From Polytrichum commune (Eukaryota > Streptophyta > Polytrichopsida > Polytrichales > Polytrichaceae), in contig OX485809.1 of assembly GCA_950295325.1 (NCBI GenBank), positions 868,001 through 932,000 on the forward strand: DNA of 64,000 nucleotides, written 5' to 3'. The notes beneath the pieces are model-generated. The model saw only the letters and a list, made by a program, of their open reading frames with translations, had not been told where the DNA came from and did not search any database. Numbering within the stretch: the stretch's first letter is position 1; each line of letters opens with the position of its first letter. A program made the translations under genes and the position numbers. This document shows positions 47,704 through 61,099 of this stretch, piece after piece.

Positions 47704-50700
47704 TCATCCAAAATACAGGCTCATTGCAAATCTAGTGGGGTTGAATCCTGCCAGCACAGCTGCAATTTTGACACAACAACATTGTGAATCAGTTGGATAT
47801 GGTATGAATATGGTGCTAACAAATAGCAAAATAATACTGATGCACAACAGGAAACCCAAAGGTGGGAAAAATATTGTCATCGGAGAACTTACAAAACGGA
47901 AAGAGGATCACCACTAGTCCGATAGGGTACAAGAAGAATGTTGTCCTCTCCAGGAATGGGAGCACTGCAACCCACAAGGACACGCTTAAAGACAATAAAT
48001 TAGACTTTCCACTGAGATCACCAAAATCCTCAATGAAGTGCAAGGACCATGACAAACTAGAAAGAAGTCAAAAGAAATCAGCTGCTCAAAATGGAAGACA
48101 AAAATTACCGTCATATCCCAGAAAATTCAGATAATGGTAGTAGGACAACGCCACAGCATAAAGTATATTTGACAATAATGTTGATAGAAACCCATGTGCG
48201 ATTAGCAGTGGTGATAGGAAGTACTGGATTACTGCATCATAGACAAAACAGGGTAAAATTACTAATAGAATGCTTAAGCATACCAAATGGGAAGTACCAA
48301 GAGATGCAGACACAATATATTGCTCATTGTTCTTGGAAGTTGCTACATAAATACAATACTGAGGACAGATTATGGCACACCAGATTGATATAATAGCATA
48401 ATATACATCCGTATCCTGGTTCACTGAAACCATCAATATTGCAAAGGCCAGCACAACATTGAGCAGAATAATTATCCTACAAATTGACAGAATTCTCCAC
48501 TGATGTGCATCCTTGCAAAGCATGTACTAGTAACTGCAAGTCAGAGATCTCAGGGCTGATTCACAAGGAAGCTTAAGTTAGAGTAGAAAACTTTGGTACC
48601 ATAGAGCACTACAAAGAGTGGAAAGTAAGAATTGCAATGTATGTCAAATGCATATAACCTGTTCAAATACAAAACAGAAGAATATTCAAGTGTCAGTTGG
48701 AAAGTCTGTTGTGGACTGGGCACATCTCATACAAGTCAGATTTTTAAAGCATGACTACCAACCCTTTTATGATGTCTACGTCTACTAAATTACCAGCCAT
48801 AAGAAATGTTTGGAGCTCATTGTTACAATAGAGCCAACTGTATGAGAAATTAGTGACATGAATTCAATTTTGTGCCATACCATTCAACCCGTTGTTCTAC
48901 AACATGTGTATGTACTGCAACCTCTTCCCGAAGATAGTGATTGGACAAAAACCTGCCAGCACCATTCATGATAAACTTCACATCAGGTCTTTATTCTTCA
49001 AGACATTTCCCTATTTCCAGAATGGCAGAGCTTTGATAACAAACAAGTCAATGCAATTTGTCAAACGTAATCCATCCTAGATTTTTGATTCCAAAGACCA
49101 CATCCAAATAGAATCTGAAGTAGGCACTCTTAAGAATAGAGGTGAGTAGGTAAGAGGGCTCACCAGCAGATAGTTGCCAAGGACATGCCAGCCAGTAGAA
49201 AGTGCATGAAGACCACAGATGCCACAGTAAAAGCTGCCTGAGCCACACTACGCCCATACCTGCATGTAGCATCTCCTGGATGTCAGAATCGTATGCAGGA
49301 GTAATACCCCAACAGTTTCAAGACTACCAATAAACCTGCCTGTAGATCACAAATCAGCAACGACATGCACAACTGTCTTACCAGCTGTAACTACAGATGG
49401 CATTGGACCTATCACCAAACATATTGTCAGGTATGTTGTTGAGTTATGATAGTTGTGCATACTTACGTTTACATTTACAATGGCTAACCAAACCTCTGCT
49501 TGCACACAAGATGCAACCAATGGCACTCTACTTGGGGAAGGACCAATGTCAGAAAAGATAGACACATGACTGAACTTCACTATGATACCTCTAATATTTG
49601 CAATCACCCAGAGGCTATAGCACTGTGGCACACAACTCATGTTTTGCACACCTTCAAGATGAACATTCTCCCATGATAGAAACAACGGTAGTAAGTTACA
49701 ACATAAATCTCATTTAAAAGGGCAAAGAGCACAGTACAACTGGCAAGGGAGCAAGGGAATGAAACTCACGCAGCACAAAAAGCAGATGCTGCCACTGCCA
49801 ATAGAAAACTGCAGATGACCACAAATGCTGGATCATCCCTTGCCCACTGGTTTTTGGTCTCTGCTCCCCACAAAGAAACCAAAATAAAATTCATTCTATT
49901 GTGAGGCAGGACATAATTTTCTCCTTGACAGCAAGAAAGCATTCAGAACCCGACTCACTATGCATTGTTGCACCTATGGTTGTGCTGATCATTGGACGTA
50001 GGTATGCCCTGCTATTGGTACTCTACTTACTTCCATGATCAGCACGGCCTATGTTTGATACAGAATGCCAACTACTTGAGAGCAGTGTCTGATTCAACCC
50101 CTGAATCAGCAGTGCGTTTGGCTGATTGAATCAAGCTGGACACAAATCGTACACAAACGATCTAATACATCATCAACAAGTGAGAGCTGACAACTTGTAA
50201 CTTACGTTTATGGTACTTTGTATGTTGGTATCTGCACATGAAAGAAAGAGGATTTTTAGTTTGATACATCAATAAGAATCATTCATCATGAAAATAAACT
50301 CAATCTTCACAGCTGGAGAAAGAATGGAATGATTAGATGCTCTGGAATCCCTGACGAATCTTAGTAAAAGATATACACAAAAGTGGTGCGCAGAACTTAC
50401 ACCACTTTAGGTGAGGTACACAGATGAAACATCTGCCAGAATGTGTATTCCAGGTCCATTTGTTGGTACTGAACACCACAAACAACAATCCTCATCAGGT
50501 GCCACATTGCACACAACAGATCATATGCTTCCAACACCCATACAGCCTGAAAACCATTGCATTTCATGAAATATTCAAATCTCTCCTACATTGCCATGGA
50601 TTCATTGAGGAAAGTGAGAATCCTTGATTAATTGGCTGAATGAAACATATTCTTCAAATCATTGTTTGTCACAAACGCCTCTTTCACAGGAGGCACCTCT

Positions 50701-51606
50701 TTTTCACAAAATTAAAGTTAGTGGAGAAAAAAACACTTGTTCCTTTCATGCTAATCAAGGACTTCAGCTTGAAACTTACGGCATACATTAACCTGATTGT
50801 TGTGGGGGAAGCTATCCTTCTGAATCATCAACATTGCTTATCAATTTAAGAATTATACAGCTCAAAAACAATGTACGATGGACAACGTGGGTAGATGTAG
50901 ATGTGGTGGTGAGGCCGTCGCCCCAACATTCCCAACCGTTCCAAGAATGTTGCTCTGAAAGCGGCGAGGTGGCAGGCATGGTTTTGGACTACTGAGGGGA
51001 ACTAGCTGCATTAGAGTGATTCATATGCACAGGTGCAACGCCCAGGACAGCACAGCATGGGTCCAAGCTAGTGTAGATGCAATTAGAGCATTCACGAGGT
51101 CAAGATACATCACCACCGCCTACGCTCCAGGAGCTGAATTTAACTCAAATCTTCCATTCATTTCATTCAGTGCCAAGAAAGTGACCAAGAAGACTCTGAG
51201 TACATACATATGTATACCTTGGCCATTCCATTGGGAGCAATTGTGATATATTTCATTACAAAGAACACTATATCTTTAATACATATGGACAAGCAACCCC
51301 ACCCCCAGCCCCGTTTACAATTAACAACATAAAAACCATTAAAACAATGAGAGGTAATCTTAAAGCCTATATCAAATAGCCTACAGGTGTCTACATTAGC
51401 TTTGATCTATAATGCCATGCAAATTCTCTTTGAAGCAAATTCATTGGCCATCGTACTTTCTTTTAACTTCCCCCAGACATACATTTCTCTACATGTCATT
51501 GCCCGTTGTTTTCTTTTACCTTAACAATGCGTCGTAGGTACTGAGGAAGAACCGAGTTGTTGCGGTAGCTGGCCGACCCGCGGCCACGATTCACCGTGGG
51601 CAACAT
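47704..51606 (-). CDS. UNC-50: UNC-50 family Golgi membrane protein
   Basis: Ten minus-strand exons: 51520-51606, 50401-50468, 50206-50231, 49770-49860, 49164-49259, 48881-48952, 48600-48658, 48109-48231, 47893-47964 and 47704-47759 (stop TGA at 47704-47706). All have GT-AG borders and every phase fits, giving 249 residues, the normal plant length. Landmarks are MLPTVNRGRGSASYRNN, LPQYLRRIVKYQQMDLEYTF, KNQWARDDPAFVVICSF, HVVEQRVEWLYAFDIHCNSY, SPLLIAHGF, SYYHYLNFLGYD, LPFLERTTFFLYPIG and AGFNPTRF. UNC-50 proteins (Gmh1 in yeast) are multi-pass membrane proteins of the Golgi/ER linked to vesicle traffic; the plant role is little defined. Five or so hydrophobic segments lie after residue 80. Exon 3 is only 26 nt. 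The residue after RIVK is Tyr where I expect Trp. Identification is firm. Confidence 0.95.
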
Positions 51607-51970
51607 TGTGAAGAACCTCCTCTCCCTTCCAAACTCCTAACAAAATGGCAATCCTCCTCTGCCCTCTCACAAACCAAGATTCAACAAAAACCCTAATGAA
51701 CTGATCTCTTCCTCCTCCTTCATACCCCCATGCTCACCAAACCCTAACTCTCCAAACTCTCAAAACTCTCGCAGCAAGCGATCCTTGTTCTGCGGCAGCC
51801 AAATTCAGCTCACCACCCTCTCCCCTCGAAGCTCCATACACCATCGCCTCCGCGGTTACTAACCTCCCGCGTCATCAATCTGGCGATCATCAAGCTATTC
51901 TTCTTCTTCTTGTTTCTACTCTTAATCCTTCCGTTCCTACGACTGCAGTTTGTAACATCATCGGTCCGAG
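51607..51970 (-). promoter_or_regulatory. Presumed promoter and leader of UNC-50
   Basis: The 360 bp before the start codon are C/T-rich on the plus strand (GA-rich on the coding strand), with TTCTTCTTCTTCTTG at about 51898. No gene fits here. A leader or core promoter role is inferred from position only. Confidence 0.3.
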
Positions 51971-52254
51971 AAGGAAATCAAAATTTGCGAAGAATAAGCT
52001 TAAGCTAGCGGGCGGGAATGGATGGTGGAGTGAGAATATCTGTCTAAGTTGCAATCGGAGTGGCAGCAAGCAGGAAATGGGAGGCCTCGGAGGAAGTGTC
52101 TTGGGTCCAAGTTTCGACGTTCAAGCCTTAGGGCAAGTTTTGCGGGTACCCGCCGGGTATTAACCCCGGGCATTCCAAGAGCGGATATCACTGGTTATGG
52201 TTAATAGGTAAGGTAGCGCGCTTAATTTGGTTTACGAACACCTAAGATAGATGG

Positions 52255-54180
52255 TTCTACAATGGTTACTATTTCCTAGGATATGAAACATGTGATTAGT
52301 GCAAAATGGTTAGCAAATCCAAATCAAGGACATAGCCATTTTCCTTGACATTGTTGGAGCTCATATGAAATTTTTATTCATTTATCAATGTGAAGATTTT
52401 CATGCTCATAAAAAGGTATATAGGCCTCACCAGTTGTGTTGAATATTGAATTTCAAATGGTTGACATGTTTTGAGCATGTAGTCCAATTCCATTCAAAAC
52501 ACGTGTCTTTTTGGTGTTTGTTTTTGGAGTCACACTTAACCACATATCACTCAAATATAGGTGTATGATGAAGATAAGTAACCAAATTAAGCACATTCAC
52601 CTTATATTGAGTAGTGTGTGGTTGGGGGCAGATTAAGGGTAAGGGGGTCTTAGATGGACATTTTTTCTCTATGCATTCTTGTAGAATATAAAACACGCAA
52701 TTAATGCGAGATGGTTAACAACTAATTGACATTCGAGTATATTTGGACAAACCACTTGTCTGAACTTAATAAGGGATGTGCACTTGTGGGGACAAAAACA
52801 TCAAGCAATAATGTTTAGCAAAAGCAACAACACAATTATCACAACTTCAAATGTGTGTAGTACATGCTCACCAACCACCACATTTGTGTAGATTTACGAT
52901 CTAGTGTTACGTCATATTGGTGGTTGGAATTGTCCAAAATTCACACATAAATCCAAATATACTCAAATCCAAGTTGAATCCAAGTCGTGTATGTAGCCAC
53001 TTTCCTCATAATTTCTAGAGCTCATATGATAATCCTATTCATTGTCAAAGTGAAGACATCTTTGAATTATTAATAGATCACATAGGCCTCCCCTCCCCCC
53101 CCCCCCCATAATTATGTTGACAATTATGTCCATAATGGTTAATAATGTTGAGCATGTAGTCCAAATCTCTTTTCAACACATATCTTTTCGGGTGTCCATT
53201 TTTTGATTCACACCCAACTTTATTCCACTCAAATATAGGTGTCCATTTAAGATCAAATTATGCACATAAAAAAGCATGTGTTTTTAAGAGATTGGACTAT
53301 ACGCTCGAAATTTGTTAACCATTCTAGATTTAATACTCAACATCATAATTGGGGGGGGGTCTATATGATCATTAAGAAGAAAGAGAATCTTCACTTTGCT
53401 AATGAATAAGATTCATATGAGCTTAAAATTTTATGAGGAACATGCTTACGAGTGTGATTTGAATTTGCTACCCTCTTGTATGAATCTCGTGTTTCATATC
53501 CTAGGAAAGTGTGTGCCAAGCTAAAATCCTACTTTCTATGCCCACTTGCCTTATCGTGGGTCGCACATTGAGGGGAAGTTGAGCTTATTTTCACACTAAA
53601 AACGTTGAGATAATATATGTGGGTGCTTACAAGCCAATACTATTTAACATCAAAGGTCCATATTGTAGGTTATGTTATTTCTAAAAGATTGAGAGTATGG
53701 TGCAAATTTGAAAGACGGCCAAGCTAAAGCAAGGCGTGGGTCCAGTAAGCAGGCCTTAAATGGACACTTTCAGTCCCACACCCACTTCTCGTAGGGTATG
53801 AAACAAAAAAATTAATGCAAGATGATCACCAAATCCAAATTGTGCCCACTTCCACTTTCCTCATACTTTTTGGAGCTCATATGAAAATCTAATTCATTGT
53901 CAAAGCAAGCCAGATTCTCTGACTTAATTCACTATAATACATGTCTCCTCAATTATGTTCACTATTTGTGTTTAGAATGGTAAATAAAATATGAGCACAT
54001 AGTCCAATCTCCTTTCAATTTATTTATTTATTTATGGGTGTTCATTCAGAGATCCACACCCAAACATTCACCACTCAAATATAAGTGTACCTTTAAGATG
54101 AGGCATTGAATAGGCACATCTACCTTATAGAGGATATCCAAGTTTCATAGGCATTTATATTATTGTACAACTTGCCTCTC
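52255..54180. repeat. Cluster of four or more copies of a roughly 350-400-bp dispersed repeat
   Basis: Landmarks in order: TAGGATATGAAACA, GCAAGATGGTTAACAAATCC-like, TTTCCTCATA, GGAGCTCATATGA, TTCATTGTCAAAGTGAAG, TTTTGAGCA(T/C)GTAGTCCAAT, CACGTGTCTTTTTGG and CTCAAATATAGGTGT. Copies start at about 52265, 52670 (rearranged), 52970 and 53800. An inverted part lies at about 53280-53500, joined near a poly-C/poly-G pair (53094-53107 and 53352-53360). No coding frame is conserved. Confidence 0.75.
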
Positions 54181-54243
54181 ACATGCTAAGACCTATAATA
54201 AACACATTATCAAAGACTTTTTCCTCATATTTTTGGCTTCATT

Positions 54244-54422
54244 CATAACATTATTAAGCAATATGCATTCGCTCATGTAGATCCTGAGAATATAACCATG
54301 GGATGCCGCAACCTAGTGCAGATTGAAACTTAAACATCGGTCTTTTTGCACTAGGTTGGGGCATTCCATGGTTATATTCAGGGCCCGCATGAACGTGTGC
54401 ACACTACTTTAATAATGCTATG
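54244..54422. mobile_element. Foldback MITE, family E, copy 2
   Basis: Ends CATAACATTATTAAGCAATA and, reversed, CATAGCATTATTAAAGTAGT; the arms continue through GAATATAACCATGGGATGCC and AACCTAGTGCA. It is shorter than the copy at 19130-19515, which has an extra inner inverted section. Confidence 0.85.
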
Positions 54423-55329
54423 TTGGAGTTTAGTTTCAAGTTTGATCGTTTTTTGTTGGGAACATGTAAATTGACATAACACTATACAAATCTTGTCAAC
54501 TGCTCCATTATGATAATATTCAGTGACAGTGCTCCACGTGAATCTCACTCGTTTTTCATGTTGAATCTACTTACAAACAAGCATTCTATAAGGTATGCTT
54601 CGAGCACCTTACATCACATATTCCTAGCTCCACCCAACCAGGTCACTCACATGAATAATGTTATGAACTTGGAAAACTAATGCTTTCTAAACTCCAATTT
54701 GTTGGATGGAAATGTTCATAAATGTTCCAAACTCCATTTGTTGGATGAACTCTCATTTATGAACATTGGATGGAAAATAGTGTGCATTTGAACCTAGGAG
54801 AAGGAGGTGGACATATCACAGTGGCATGACAAGTGTAAATGAAGTTGCACACTATTTTTGTGCGTGATGGTCTATATTGTGAGCCACACTATAGGGTTGC
54901 CAGCCGTGCCAAATGACAACATACATATGTCCAAATTATTTACCCATAACAATTGTACTTATTATAAGTAAGTATAAACTTTTGTTCACAACCTCTGGAT
55001 TAATTTATTTACTTTAAGAAAAAACTCCATTTCATGATTTCAAATTTTTTGTTAGAAGAATGTTTGGTGAAATTGATTTCAAAATCTCACAAAAAGGCAA
55101 TTTTCATGGTAGAATTGACAAGGCACAATCTATTATTATTATTATTATTATTATTTGGAATTGTATTGATGAATAAAATTGAATCCAATGACTTGTTTAT
55201 ATTTCAAAGAACCGCCTTAATAACAGGCAAAGGTTTGTTACTTGCTATTTCTAATACCCAAATGCACCACATGGATAAACTGGTGTTCTGCGGGTATTTG
55301 ATTTTGCTATTAACCTCCAATAATGGTTC

Positions 55330-55695
55330 TTGAAAACATATAACCTCCGGTTATGGTTATTAACCCATTATGGTTTTTGACGGGCAGAAGCAAACAATTT
55401 TTGGTTTAGGTTCTTTGAGAGTTTCTACAATAAAAGAACCTCCAGTCCTAGTTTATTTTTATTTATTAAAAAAAATTCAAGATCCGATAGTTTCCATGAA
55501 AGAACCAATAGTTTTTTAGAAAAAGTTATTTGACTAGGTTTTAATTTTATGAGAAATACAATTACATATCTAGTCCTGTTATTCAAAAATTTGAGGACCA
55601 TGGTTATAAATTTAAAGAATCACCATGTTAACCAGTGGGGTTTGGTACCAATTTTAATACCCATTGAACATTGGTATAGATGTCATTTAAGAGCA
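55330..55695 (-). repeat. Dispersed repeat shared with about 1.95-2.25 kb
   Basis: Reverse-complement relative of 1945-2255, sharing GAACCTCCAGTCCTAGTTTA, AAAGAACC words and a CCAATTTTAATACCCATTGA end. Flanked by a (TTA)n run at about 55131-55157 and a poly-A run at 55749-55771. Confidence 0.5.
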
Positions 55696-55800
55696 TCCTC
55701 ACCCACCAACTCTATAAAGATCCAAGCCACTTATAGACCCACCCCCCAAAAAAAAAAAAAAAAAAAAAAAAGTATAAGCTGCTAGAGAGCTACGCTAAAT

Positions 55801-56400
55801 GGGAGCAAGCATGGTCAATTATATAGAAAAAATGTTATAGTATATTTAAAACTATAATTTTCTTGGTGAAACACCTAAAAGTAGTAGCAAAGTGTTGTTT
55901 AAATTGGAGTTTTTTTCATAAAACATCAAGTTGAAATCTTCAAAACTTATCATTCAAAGTATTGCTCAAAAGGTAATGTCTACATCTGGTTTTGGACATA
56001 GATTTCATGACCTTGAATATTTTGAAGTTGGATTTTTTTCTTCTCTTTTCATATTCCTTGAATTTATTATAAACTTGAGAACACCATTACACAAAATTAT
56101 AGAAAAAAACATAAATTCAAAGTATTTTTTATCATGTTTTAAACAATTTTTAGACAATTACATGTTCAATATATCTATTTGCACACTACTTGCACCATCT
56201 TCTAAAATATATAAACCTTTCTTGCAAAAACATTTTTGTCAACATAAATTGCTTGGCTTTCTACATCAATGTGTTTCTCAATTGTTTATGATTTTTCCTT
56301 CACAAACTTCAAAGTCAGTATATAAAGGTTTGAATCACTTTCACTTTAAAACATATGCAAGGTAATGGAGTTGTGTACGTACTTGACCGTGCTTGCGCCC
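55801..56400 (-). mobile_element. Terminal-inverted-repeat element, family D, copy 2 (600 bp)
   Basis: Left end GGGAGCAAGCATGGTCAATT, right end (reversed) GGGCGCAAGCACGGTCAAGT; flanked by AAAT at 55797-55800 and 56401-56404. The interior is related, inverted, to 17250-17863 (for example GCAAAGTGTTGTTTAAATTG against its complement near 17760). The 144-codon frame inside is not kept in the other copy. Confidence 0.8.
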
Positions 56401-58760
56401 AAATCAAACAGAACAATAATTTGGACACATGTATTTGAGTAGTATGTGGATCTATGATTTGGCTACAAAAGGACATGTGCTTAAAAGAGATTGGTCTATG
56501 TGCTCAAAACATGCTAACCATTTTAGGTTCAATAATCAACATGATTTGGGGGATGGACTTATATGACCACTTAATGAGCATAAAAATCTTAACTTTAATA
56601 ATGAACAAGTTATTCATATGACATCCAAAAAATATGAAACAAATGACTACATGCACAATTTAGATTTGTGATCATCTTGCACCGATTGGCATGTTTTAGA
56701 TCCTACAAGAAGTGGGTGCATAGAGAAAAAAAATATCCATCTAAAGCACGTCTACCTCATGTGCCAAAACTTGAAGATATTTGAAACTTGGTTGGACCAT
56801 GTTGTTTGTCAAAGAGTTGGAATCAAAAACATAGTTGATCCAATGTATACGTGAGAGTATGAGAATGAGAATGCCGGAACCCGTAGCGCGACCCATCACG
56901 GCAACATCAAGACAAGAGAGCAACATCGCAGGCTGATACCAACTCTACCGCCGAAGCAAAGTGACAAACAGAAGAAACAATTGGATACCGGCAAAATGGA
57001 GTGCACACATGACAAGCATACCTCAGAAAAAACCCAAGTGCCAGCAGAAAGTAATTGTGAGCCCAATATGGTGCCCACATGTGTTCTTAACTTCTTAATT
57101 CACTAAAAACTTGGACCTTGTGATTGCATTGAATTCCGGAAAATATAAAAAGAGTGATGTTCATTAGATTAGATTCGAGTTATGTTAAGCTCATTATTAC
57201 GAGTCAATTAGATGTTAGGATTTTAGCTTGATTTTTTTAGGAATTAATTGAGAATGAGGTGGCAATTAGGCCAAGCTTTAAACTCAAGGTTTTAGAGTTC
57301 GAATTGGTTCCCTCGCTGTCCGTTTTAGGTGGGGGTTAGGGCTTGTGGATAATTCTGGAGTCTTTGGACGAGGAGGAGGGGAGCCTCGTTCCCGCTCTCT
57401 CTCTCTCAGGTGGCGGTTGGGGGTTGAAGGTACGGCGCGGCAATTAGAGGCCAGGGGAGAATGAGGAGAGGATGTGAGCAAAAACGTCTGGGAGATTGGT
57501 CATGTCTCCCCGCTGGAGAACACAACCTCGGAGGAAGACGCCAGCGTGGAAGTGTGGTTGATAGCAGCTACCGAGATCTGATGAAGGATTCAAGGGAGGG
57601 AGGAGGCATGAGGCAGCCATGTTACTACAAACAGAGGAATGTTGAGGCAGAAGGTGGGCGTCTGCAACCAAAGTCGCATGAGAAGGGTGGCTTTCCAACA
57701 CACATTACGGGTAAGGCCAATGCCGCAAAGCTCTACCTGTACCCAAGGATACTGAATAAGATCTAACAAGTGGAAACAGAATATGACATTGTCGAAAATC
57801 TCTACACTGCCCCCTCCAGAATGCTGGACAGCAGCAAGGCTGCGAGACGAGTTGGGTGGGTTCTATACCAATGTGAAGGAATAGGGGAGGGTTGAATCTC
57901 TAAGATGAAACATACACAATTTGGCCCAGGGAAGAAAGTGCCATCCATGCAAATTCCAGGGTTGGGTAAGGATACAAATTGAGGAGTGGATGAAGGGAGG
58001 TCAGCAAGTGTTGTGAATGCCGCAACAGAGAGCAAGAGCGAACGGAGTCTGGATCTGAAAGGGCAGCCGAAAGACCGAGAGGAAGGAACATCCTCATTGC
58101 AGTTGCAGGCCGAGGGAGGAAGGTCAGGGGATGGACATTTCCAGCTTTCCAGCAAGTGACACCCACCATCTGCGGCGAGCTCAGAAGGGATGAGCCTTCG
58201 TCGAGGTAACGTGCCCACTGATAGACTGGCTGCGTGGTTCGGAGCTGGACTAGGCACTAACAGAGTGGGGAGGGACTGGGAGTTGGCAGGTAGTCATCAG
58301 GTTTTGGAGAAGGGCATGTACGGGACAACTGACAATCTAGCCTGTTGGAGTGAAGAAAAGGCCTAAAACGGCCAGAAGATGGTGAAATGTCGGACTGTGT
58401 GAAGGGAGGTGGGCACTGGCCGAAGGCAGTGGCTGGAATGGTTAAGTCAACTACAGATGGTTAGACGTGGAGTAATAAAGAATTATTCTACTGTAGTTAT
58501 AGGTTAGGTTAATGATCACAATGACAAGTGTGATTTAGTGTTATTAAGAAATAATATAGGAGAGTTTCATGCTACATGTGTTGTTTAGGAGTTGGAGTGA
58601 GTGTGATGAGGATTCAATGATTGTGGGGGGCACCCATTGTAAGGGCACGGAGCATTCCTAAATGTTTGGAATTTATGCCAATTCAATGAAAGTGTGCACC
58701 AAATGCTCCTGTTGATTGGAGTTGGGATGGTTGAGCTCCAAGGCTGAGGGTATTAAGCTA
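56401..58760. other. Repeat fragment, then a G+C-rich stretch without a supported gene
   Basis: About 56410-56760 is an inverted copy of the 52-54 kb family. From about 57300 to 58450 the DNA is G+C-richer, with several short open frames on both strands (for example 57802-58257 minus). I find no domain, splice pattern or family in them, so I make no gene call. Confidence 0.35.
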
Positions 58761-58924
58761 GTACATGTGAGCCGTAGGCTCTCACCCGGACTACAACGCA
58801 TAAGGGTGGGGGTTTATGGCTGACAGTAATCGCCAACCAAGACACAGCCGGGGCAACACCAATACACACTTCTTGCAAGAAACAACTTGAGAGAGGCCCT
58901 CAACCCCATCTCTCTAGAACTTTA

Positions 58925-60450
58925 TTAGGGTTAGTGTTATATACACTTCTTAGTCCTATACTAAAACACCCGACATCAGGCAAAATCTACCCTAACTATG
59001 CCGCGAGTCACATCCCTTCACACCCATCGACAAATCCGTACTCGTCCACAAGCTCGCGAGCTGCCACTTCCCCGATCCGGAGCAACTGGAGCAGCTACAA
59101 ATGGAGCCACCATGGAGAGAGCTACCACGGAGAGAGCCACCACGGGAGCCCCCTCAACGCACAACCGCCCTCGCAGACACCACACACAAGCACAAACACC
59201 GTCAACCACACACCCAAATATGCTCCGAACATCCTGAGGTACCCTACAACCCCGACTTCCAAAACCCTAATATCTTATGCCTGCTACCCAGCCACATAGA
59301 AGCCCTCATCGTCTCACAAACACGTAACTCTCATACAAGACAAAAGAGGACTGGGTCCCCCCAACACACATCAGGCCACTTTGCCTCGAAACTACGTACT
59401 TCTCACACACAAAGGTGCCACACCACATAAATCCACACAAACATCTCCACACAAAGCCACCAATCAAAGTAAACACCACAAAAACACACGTACCTTTCGT
59501 CATCGACAACAAGTCGGCCACACCTGCCTCCCGATCACACTCCAGCACCAGGCCGCCAACAACTACAACCACCAGCTCCAACCATCCATGCCACAACCAC
59601 ACAACACCCCTCCCGCCGAACGCCAAAAACACAGCAACACCCATACTCACACAATACCCACCAAGTCCAACCAAACAAGGAAAGCCAAACAGATGAAGAA
59701 ACAAACACGCCTCCAAATACCATGAGTACCATAGACCAGCCTCACACTAAAAAAAAATGCTCCCAAAAGACCTCCATACAACAACACCTGCACACAACTC
59801 ATACACAAAGAAACAACATCAAAAAAACCAACCTCACACAAAGAAAACTCAATAAGACACGTACCTTACTGCTGAGCACCCTCTGCGACCGCTCCATCTT
59901 GCACCTCCAACTGCAACGATTCACCGAATCGACCCAGGCTGCCTACCAACTACCACATCCACCACACCATATGGCCAAAGACGGGATGACCCTCACCACC
60001 CCCAATATATTACACCAGGAGACCAGACCCTCAAGCACACCCAGCAGGCGGAGCTCCGACCCTCAGCCCATACACAACACCAAAAATGGCCACTACCCTT
60101 AAAGAAAAACATACAAGACCCGTATCAAACCAACCCTAATCATTCACAAGGCAACAGACAAACAAAACCTCTTACAGGAGAACCGACACACTCAGCACAC
60201 GCGCCAACTCCACTCGCAAACCGCCATTGCAAGAAATCCCCCCCCCAAAAAAAGCATGGACACTCGAGCAAACACCCACAATAGCACATTCAAACTACTA
60301 CATAACACACCCACCCTCAAGATCAACACCACCCACCTCTCCTCCCTCACACACAATCTCACATACTCCACTCGTCTCGCTCTAACCCCTGCCATCTCCT
60401 CACTGCCTCTCTCACCCAGCCTACACACCACTATAAAAAAAACATGTTTT
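58925..60450 (+). other. Strand-asymmetric A/C-rich block (G-poor plus strand)
   Basis: For about 1.5 kb the plus strand is made largely of A and C, with very little G and T (for example lines around 59401, 59581 and 60301). Long frames are open on both strands as a consequence (HKHKHRQPHTQ-type text), without any recognisable domain. The bias starts near 58925 and stops abruptly at about 60440. It could be part of a degenerate retroelement or an expanded low-complexity sequence. Confidence 0.7.
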
Positions 60451-60539
60451 TTTTTAACGTTGGAGAAAACGGCTATCAGCGTTCACTTTAACATGGACTT
60501 TGTTTTTTTGGACGTCACCTAAAATCCGTTATAATTGAC

Positions 60540-60990
60540 GAGCCAAAAACATGAGGAAAACGGATATAACATGTCCGATTTGAGCTCGTTTTTCATGTGA
60601 CATCACATGAAACATGGTTTTCCATGGTCCCCATAGACAAACACATGAAGGACATGTCAGCTCCATGTAAGCAAATGATGTGTTCGCAGTGCCAGGAGGG
60701 CCACTTTCACGTGGAATTCGCCACTGACGTGGGTGACACTTGGACCCCATAAAGAAATGACGTGGACATTGCATTTTGTGTGTGATGACGCGTGGACCCC
60801 ATAAATCCATAATTTCCGTAAAGGCGCTTTCCGGGGCATTGTCTCAGTTAGGGATTTTCCAGTGCGGCCAACTGCGCCGCCACTTCAGTTAGGGATAGGA
60901 GCCACTACTTAGGATGTTGTGAAGATGGAGAAGGGTCTTCTCCCTTGTTGTTGTTTTGTGTTTTCTACTCAATAAAACTCTGGTTCTCAA
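60540..60990 (+). other. Possible LTR-like or gene-terminus segment
   Basis: Contains palindromic CATGTGACATCACATG, two GTGGACCCCATAAA-like words (GGACCCCATAAA near 60742 and 60794) and, at the end, CTCAATAAAACTCTGG, a polyadenylation-type signal. No reverse transcriptase, gag or primer-binding site was seen, so an LTR assignment is only a guess. Confidence 0.3.
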
Positions 60991-61099
60991 TAGCCCTAGT
61001 GTGTTTGTGCATGAACAGTCCGGAGAGTGTCAAAATATCAGAGAGAATATAAGGGTTAGGAAGCCAGGACAGAACAAGAGGGAAAGGCCCGAATCGGTT

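Noticed and set aside
55931-56365. 144-codon open frame
   Set aside because: It lies wholly inside an AT-rich transposable element, the second copy does not keep it, and it has no recognisable domain.
58934-60102. Several 80-130-codon frames in the A/C-rich block
   Set aside because: Stop codons are rare there simply because of base composition; no domain or codon preference supports them.
58760-61020. LTR retrotransposon
   Set aside because: No reverse transcriptase, integrase, gag, primer-binding site or paired long terminal repeats could be seen.
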